Shown piece after piece: positions 59,970-64,000 of a stretch of DNA of 64,000 bases (its first letter is position 1; each line of letters opens with the position of its first letter). The position numbers and the translations under genes were made by a program. Origin of the DNA: Streptomyces sp. 3214.6 (lineage in GTDB: Bacteria; Actinomycetota; Actinomycetes; Streptomycetales; Streptomycetaceae); contig NZ_LT670819.1 in NCBI RefSeq assembly GCF_900129855.1, positions 8,680,001 through 8,744,000 on the forward strand, read 5' to 3'. The notes under the pieces are model-generated. The model saw nothing but the letters and a program-made list of their open reading frames with translations. It was not told the DNA's origin and did no database searches.

Positions 59970-60350
59970 TCACTGGCTCTCGGCGGCGTCCTGCTGCGCC
60001 TCGACCGCCTTGCGGACCTCGTCCATGTCCAGCTTGCGCGCCTGTCCGATCACGTCCGTCAGGGCGGCCTCGGGCAGCGCGCCAGGCTGGGCGAACACGG
60101 CGACCCGGTCCCGGACGATCATCAGCGTGGGGATCGACTGGATGCCGAAGGCCGCGGCCAGCTCCGGCTGCGCCTCGGTGTCCACCTTGCCGAACACCAG
60201 GTCGGGGTTGTCCTGCGCCGCCTGCTCGTACACCGGCGCGAACTGACGGCACGGCCCGCACCACGACGCCCAGAAGTCGATCAGGACGAAGTCGTTGTCC
60301 GTGACCGTCTGGTCGAAGTTCTCCTTGGTGAGCTCCACGGTGCTGCTCAT
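59970..60350 (-). CDS. thioredoxin
   Basis: 126 residues with active site WCGPC (Cys31, Cys34) in LIDFWASWCGPCRQ, and the cis-Pro loop GIQSIPTLMI. A ~18-residue charged C-terminal helix extends the usual 105-residue fold. Start 60350 has AGAGGA nine bases upstream; the longer frame is discarded. It diverges from a disulfide oxidoreductase gene, plausibly both in thiol redox control. Confidence 0.95.
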   Translation of the reverse strand: MSSTVELTKENFDQTVTDNDFVLIDFWASWCGPCRQFAPVYEQAAQDNPDLVFGKVDTEAQPELAAAFGIQSIPTLMIVRDRVAVFAQPGALPEAALTDVIGQARKLDMDEVRKAVEAQQDAAESQ

Positions 60351-60468
60351 GACCTGAATCCTCTTCCCTGTGGGGGGCGAAACCGTCCGCACAACACGGC
60401 GACCCGGAAACCTATTCCGCGCCCCTACCCGTGTGGTCACCGGCCACACCACCCACCAGACTGAGCCC

Positions 60469-61890
60469 ATGACGGAAACGGAAGCCAACGTGTACGACGT
60501 CGTGGTGCTCGGGGCCGGGCCCGTGGGGGAGAACGTCGCCGACCGCACCCGCGCGGCCGGTCTCACCACCGCGATCGTGGAGAGCGAACTCGTCGGCGGC
60601 GAATGCTCCTACTGGGCCTGTATGCCCAGCAAGGCCCTGCTGCGCCCGGTCATCGCCCGCGCCGACGCCCGCCGCGTGCCGGGCCTGCGCCAGGCGGTCC
60701 AGGGCCCCCTCGACGCGGCCGCGGTCCTCGCCCACCGCAACTACTACACCTCCGACTGGACGGACGACGGCGCCGCCCAGTGGATCGACGGCATCGGCGC
60801 CGACCTCTACCGCGGCCACGGCCGCCTCACCGGCCCGCGCACGGTGACCGTGGGGGACAAGGTGCTCACCGCGCGGCACGCCGTCGCCGTCGCCACCGGC
60901 ACCCGTGCCGTCCTGCCCGACCTGCCCGGACTCGCGGAGGTCAAGCCGTGGACCAGTCGGGAGGCGACCAGCGCGCAGGCCGTGCCCGGCCGGCTCGTCG
61001 TGGTCGGCGGCGGAGTCGTCGCCACCGAGATGGCCACCCTCTATCAGGCCCTCGGCGCACAGGTCACCGTGCTCGTGCGCGGCAAGGGCCTGCTGAACCG
61101 CATGGAGCCGTTCGCCGGCGAACTCGTCGCCGAGGCGCTCACCGAGGCAGGCGCCGATGTGCGCACCGGAGCGTCGGTCGAGTCGGTGACCCGCACGGCG
61201 GACGGCGCCGTCGTGGTCGTCACCGGCACCGGCGACCGGATCGAGGCCGACGAGATCCTCTTCGCCACCGGCCGCGCCCCGCACACCGACGACCTCGGCC
61301 TGGAGACCGTGGGCCTGGAACCCGGCTCCTGGCTCACGGTCGACGACAGCCTGCTCGTCACCGGCACCGACTGGCTCTACGCCGTCGGCGACGTCAACCA
61401 CCGCGCCCTCCTCACCCACCAGGGCAAGTACCAGGCGCGCGTCGCGGGAGCCGCCATCGTCGCCCGTGCGGCCGGCGCCCCTGTCCAGGCGGCCGAACCG
61501 TGGAGCGCCCATGCCGCCACGGCCGACCACGAGTGCGTGCCCCAGGTCGTCTTCACCGACCCCGAGGCCGCCGCGGTGGGCCTCTCCCTCGCGGAGGCCG
61601 AACAGGCCGGGTACCGGGTGCGGGCCGTCGACGTCGACATGACCTCGGTGGCGGGCGCGGGCCTGTACGCCGACGGCTACAAGGGCCGCGCCCGCATGGT
61701 CGTCGACCTGGAGGAGGAGATCCTGCGCGGCGTCACCTTCGTCGGGCCGGGCGTCGGCGAGCTGATCCACTCCGCGACGGTCGCGGTCGTCGGCCAGGTC
61801 CCGATCGCCCGCCTGTGGCACGCCGTCCCGTCCTACCCCACGATCAGCGAGGTGTGGCTGCGGCTGCTGGAGGCCTTCCGGGACAACTGA
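60469..61890 (+). CDS. FAD-dependent pyridine nucleotide-disulfide oxidoreductase (mercuric reductase/LPD-like)
   Basis: 473 residues. FAD motif VVVLGAGPVGENVADRTR, redox-active disulfide Cys46/Cys51 in GGECSYWACMPSKALL, NAD(P) motif VVGGGVVATEMATLY, a second FAD contact YAVGDVNH and a C-terminal dimer domain with HATADHECVPQVVFTDPEAAAVG. The usual catalytic His-Glu pair of lipoamide dehydrogenases at the C-terminus is not evident (end reads HAVPSYPTISEVW, where HxxPxxPT contributes the His). Substrate unknown. It ends one base before the convergent deformylase gene. Confidence 0.92.
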   Translation: MTETEANVYDVVVLGAGPVGENVADRTRAAGLTTAIVESELVGGECSYWACMPSKALLRPVIARADARRVPGLRQAVQGPLDAAAVLAHRNYYTSDWTDDGAAQWIDGIGADLYRGHGRLTGPRTVTVGDKVLTARHAVAVATGTRAVLPDLPGLAEVKPWTSREATSAQAVPGRLVVVGGGVVATEMATLYQALGAQVTVLVRGKGLLNRMEPFAGELVAEALTEAGADVRTGASVESVTRTADGAVVVVTGTGDRIEADEILFATGRAPHTDDLGLETVGLEPGSWLTVDDSLLVTGTDWLYAVGDVNHRALLTHQGKYQARVAGAAIVARAAGAPVQAAEPWSAHAATADHECVPQVVFTDPEAAAVGLSLAEAEQAGYRVRAVDVDMTSVAGAGLYADGYKGRARMVVDLEEEILRGVTFVGPGVGELIHSATVAVVGQVPIARLWHAVPSYPTISEVWLRLLEAFRDN

Positions 61891-61891
61891 C

Positions 61892-62536
61892 CTACGGCAG
61901 CTCGAAGCCCAACGCCTGCGCCGCCGCTGCCGGAGTCGGCTGCGCCCACCGCTCCAGCACCGCCTGATTGGCGCAGAGCGACCGCAGTTCGGCCCGGTCG
62001 AGGTAGAGCAGGCCGTCGAGGTGGTCCGTCTCGTGCTGGACGATACGGGCGGGCCAGCCGCCGAACACCTCGTCCAGCGGCCGGCCGTGCTCGTCCTGGC
62101 CGGTCAGCCGGACCTCGGCATGCCGGGCCACCACCGCCTGGTAGCCCGGCACGCTCAGACAGCCCTCGAAGAAGGCGGCGGGGGCGGAACCGACCGGCTC
62201 GTAGGCCGGGTTGACCAGGACCCGGAACGGCTGGGGCACCCGTCCGCGCGCCGCCCGCACCTCCTGCGGCACCGGCGCCGGGTCCTCGATGACCGCGATC
62301 CGCAAGCCCACACCGACCTGCGGGGCGGCCAGCCCGACACCCGGCGCCGCATGCATGGTGACCCGCAGGGCCTCGACGAACCGGGCCAGCAACGCGGGGT
62401 CGAGCTGGCCGTCGTAGCGCACGGCGCCCGCGCGCAGGACCGGGTCGCCGGCCGTGACGATCGGCAACGGGCCGCCGGGGGCGAGGAGTTCCTCGATCCG
62501 GTCGGCAAGGGGCGCGCGGGGACTGGGAGATGCCAT
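61892..62536 (-). CDS. def: peptide deformylase
   Basis: 214 residues. All three motifs: GVGLAAPQVG (66-75), EGCLSVPGY with metal ligand Cys126, and QHETDHLDG with His168, Glu169 and His172. It removes the formyl group from nascent proteins. The sequence has a longer C-terminal part than the short type and resembles the secondary actinomycete deformylases, so a housekeeping copy may exist elsewhere. It converges on the disulfide oxidoreductase gene with a one-base gap. Confidence 0.94.
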   Translation of the reverse strand: MASPSPRAPLADRIEELLAPGGPLPIVTAGDPVLRAGAVRYDGQLDPALLARFVEALRVTMHAAPGVGLAAPQVGVGLRIAVIEDPAPVPQEVRAARGRVPQPFRVLVNPAYEPVGSAPAAFFEGCLSVPGYQAVVARHAEVRLTGQDEHGRPLDEVFGGWPARIVQHETDHLDGLLYLDRAELRSLCANQAVLERWAQPTPAAAAQALGFELP

Positions 62537-62698
62537 CGAGCCAGGATGCCACGGACAGCCATCATGTGACGCAGGTCACTCGAAGTGGCGGGAACTCGGG
62601 GGTGTTCTCCTGCGACTACTGGTGCGCCCCGGCTGAAGAACGTCCCCCAGCCCTCGGCTCCCCGTCCCCGCTCCCCCTGACCCCGGAGAAGCCCGCCG

Positions 62699-64000
62699 AT
62701 GTCCACCGCTCCCTCGACGACCACGGACGAGGCCCCACAACCGGCAGCCCCCGCGCCGAAGTCCCGCGGCCCGTGGGCCCCGTTGCGCCCGCTGGTCCTG
62801 CGCCTGCACTTCTACGCCGGCCTGTTCGTGGCGCCCTTCCTGCTGGTCGCCGCCACCACCGGGTTCCTGTACGCCGGCGCGTTCCAGGCCGAGAAGCTCC
62901 TGTACTCCCACGAGATGACCGTGCCCGTCGGCGACGCCAAGCTGCCCATCTCCGAGCAGGTGGACGCCGCCCGCAAGGCCCACCCCGAGGGCACGGTCTC
63001 GGCCGTCCGTCCCTCCCCGCAGGACGACGCCACCACCCGGGTGCTGCTGTCCGGCGTCAAGGGAGTCGACTCGGGCCACACCCTCGCCGTGTTCGTCGAC
63101 CCGTACACCGCCAAGGTGCGCGGCTCGCTGGAGCAGTACGGCTCGACCGGCGCGTTGCCGCTGCGCACCTGGATCGACGAGTTCCACCGCGATCTGCATC
63201 TCGGCGAGAACGGCCGCCTCTACAGCGAACTCGCCGCGAGCTGGCTGTGGGTGATCGCCGGCGGCGGCCTCGTGCTGTGGTTCACCCGTCGCCGCGCCCT
63301 GCGCAAGGTGCGCGGCACGAGCGGTCGGCGCCGCACGCTCGGCCTGCACGGCGCGGTCGGCGCGTGGGCCGCGGCCGGGTTCATCTTCCTGTCCGCGACC
63401 GGCCTGACCTGGTCGACATACGCGGGCGCCAACATCGACGAGTTGCGCACCTCCGTGGGCCAGTCCACCCCGTCGGTCTCGGCTGCCGTCGGCGGCGGCG
63501 GTGAGCACGCCGGTCACGACGCGGCCTCCGGCAGCGGCGGGGACGCCGAGCACGGCGTCGGCCTCGACAAGGTCCTCGACGCCGCGCGCGCCGAGGGGCT
63601 GGGCGACCCGGTCGAGATCGTCCCGCCCGCGGACGCCTCCTCCGCGTACGTGGTCAAGCAGGTGCAGCGCAGCTGGCCCGAGAAGCAGGACTCGGTCGCG
63701 ATCGATCCGGCCACCGGCAAGGTCGTCGACGTGCTGCGCTTCGACGACTACCCGCTGCTCGCCAAGCTGACCCGCTGGGGCATCGACCTGCACACCGGCG
63801 TTCTGTTCGGCCTGGTCAACCAGATCGCGCTGATGCTCCTCGCGCTCTGTCTGATCCTGCTGATCGTGTGGGGCTACCGCATGTGGTGGCAGCGCGGCCG
63901 CGGCTCCGCCTTCGGCCGGCCGATCCCGCGCGGCGCCTGGGCGCAGGTCCCCCCGTACGTCCTCGTCCCGCTGATGGCGGCGGTCGCCGTGGTCGGCTAC
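62699..64000 (+). CDS. PepSY-associated transmembrane protein (3' end beyond window)
   Basis: At least 434 residues from ATG 62699 (GGAGAA eight bases upstream), cut by the right edge. LRPLVLRLHFYAGLFVAPFLLVAATTGFLYA is the first PepSY_TM helix with the conserved His-Phe-Tyr-Gly-like motif; further helices at ~185-205, ~228-248 and ~365-390. Periplasmic PepSY-like modules include VSAVRPSPQDDATTRVLL and VAIDPATGKVVDVLRFDDYP. A His-rich loop (GGGGEHAGHDAASGSGGDAEHG) might bind metal. Such proteins are often iron- or copper-linked membrane reductases or assembly factors. Confidence 0.88.
   Translation, partial: MSTAPSTTTDEAPQPAAPAPKSRGPWAPLRPLVLRLHFYAGLFVAPFLLVAATTGFLYAGAFQAEKLLYSHEMTVPVGDAKLPISEQVDAARKAHPEGTVSAVRPSPQDDATTRVLLSGVKGVDSGHTLAVFVDPYTAKVRGSLEQYGSTGALPLRTWIDEFHRDLHLGENGRLYSELAASWLWVIAGGGLVLWFTRRRALRKVRGTSGRRRTLGLHGAVGAWAAAGFIFLSATGLTWSTYAGANIDELRTSVGQSTPSVSAAVGGGGEHAGHDAASGSGGDAEHGVGLDKVLDAARAEGLGDPVEIVPPADASSAYVVKQVQRSWPEKQDSVAIDPATGKVVDVLRFDDYPLLAKLTRWGIDLHTGVLFGLVNQIALMLLALCLILLIVWGYRMWWQRGRGSAFGRPIPRGAWAQVPPYVLVPLMAAVAVVGY

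Noticed and set aside
62530..63504. 324-codon plus-strand frame overlapping the PepSY gene start
   Set aside because: Arg/Pro-rich out-of-frame reading; the frame from 62699 has proper membrane helices and continues past the edge.

Overview
The window is high-GC (about 72% by eye) actinomycete DNA and almost certainly Streptomyces. The signs are strong third-position G/C bias, GTG starts, ATGA/GTGA translational overlaps, many Tat or lipoprotein ABC binding proteins, DmdR-type iron boxes and several ABC sugar importers without their own ATPase. No rRNA, tRNA or CRISPR array was seen.

Layout. 1-3.0 kb: end of an ergothioneine operon (egtA-egtB-egtC, minus strand, running off the left edge). 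3.3-8.9 kb: a bacterial PARG-type hydrolase, a lone PemK/MazF-like protein, a flotillin with an NfeD-like partner, a secreted GH43/AbfB arabinan-active enzyme and a PAP2 phosphatase. 8.9-19.9 kb: a divergent, iron-box-controlled cluster. One arm holds an Fe/2OG amino-acid oxygenase, an SbnB-like ornithine cyclodeaminase, a type III PLP decarboxylase, an SbnA-like cysteine synthase homologue and a MATE exporter. The other arm is a complete Opp/Nik-type ABC importer. Together they look like synthesis, export and re-import of a small amino-acid-derived metallophore. 20-21.5 kb: DHFR-like protein and ArsR-SRPBCC regulator. 21.5-27.2 kb: sugar-use locus (GH4 glycosidase and DeoR regulator, divergent from an ABC importer lacking its ATPase). 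27.4-28.4 kb: YVTN beta-propeller protein.

28.5-30.2 kb is an intact IS1182-type insertion sequence sitting exactly at the stop codon of a second flotillin gene, itself followed by a second NfeD-like gene. A decayed response-regulator remnant and a SpoIIE/PP2C phosphatase follow. 33.5-47.7 kb is the least explained region: a DUF6338-like membrane protein and a small proline-rich protein diverge from a CHAT (caspase-like) protease gene. That gene is followed by one enormous 3166-residue protein with no recognised domain, and then a small lipoprotein. At 47.7-47.96 kb lie two truncated gene ends fused back to back, a rearrangement scar beside this locus.

48-64 kb is more ordinary: NarL-type two-component system, orphan periplasmic binding protein with a perfect palindromic operator candidate, PucR-like regulator, HSL-type esterase, TerC, FkbM methyltransferase, NADPH-FMN reductase with a divergent TetR regulator and paired palindromes, LacI regulator, aldehyde dehydrogenase, thioredoxin, FAD-disulfide oxidoreductase, peptide deformylase and a PepSY membrane protein cut by the right edge.
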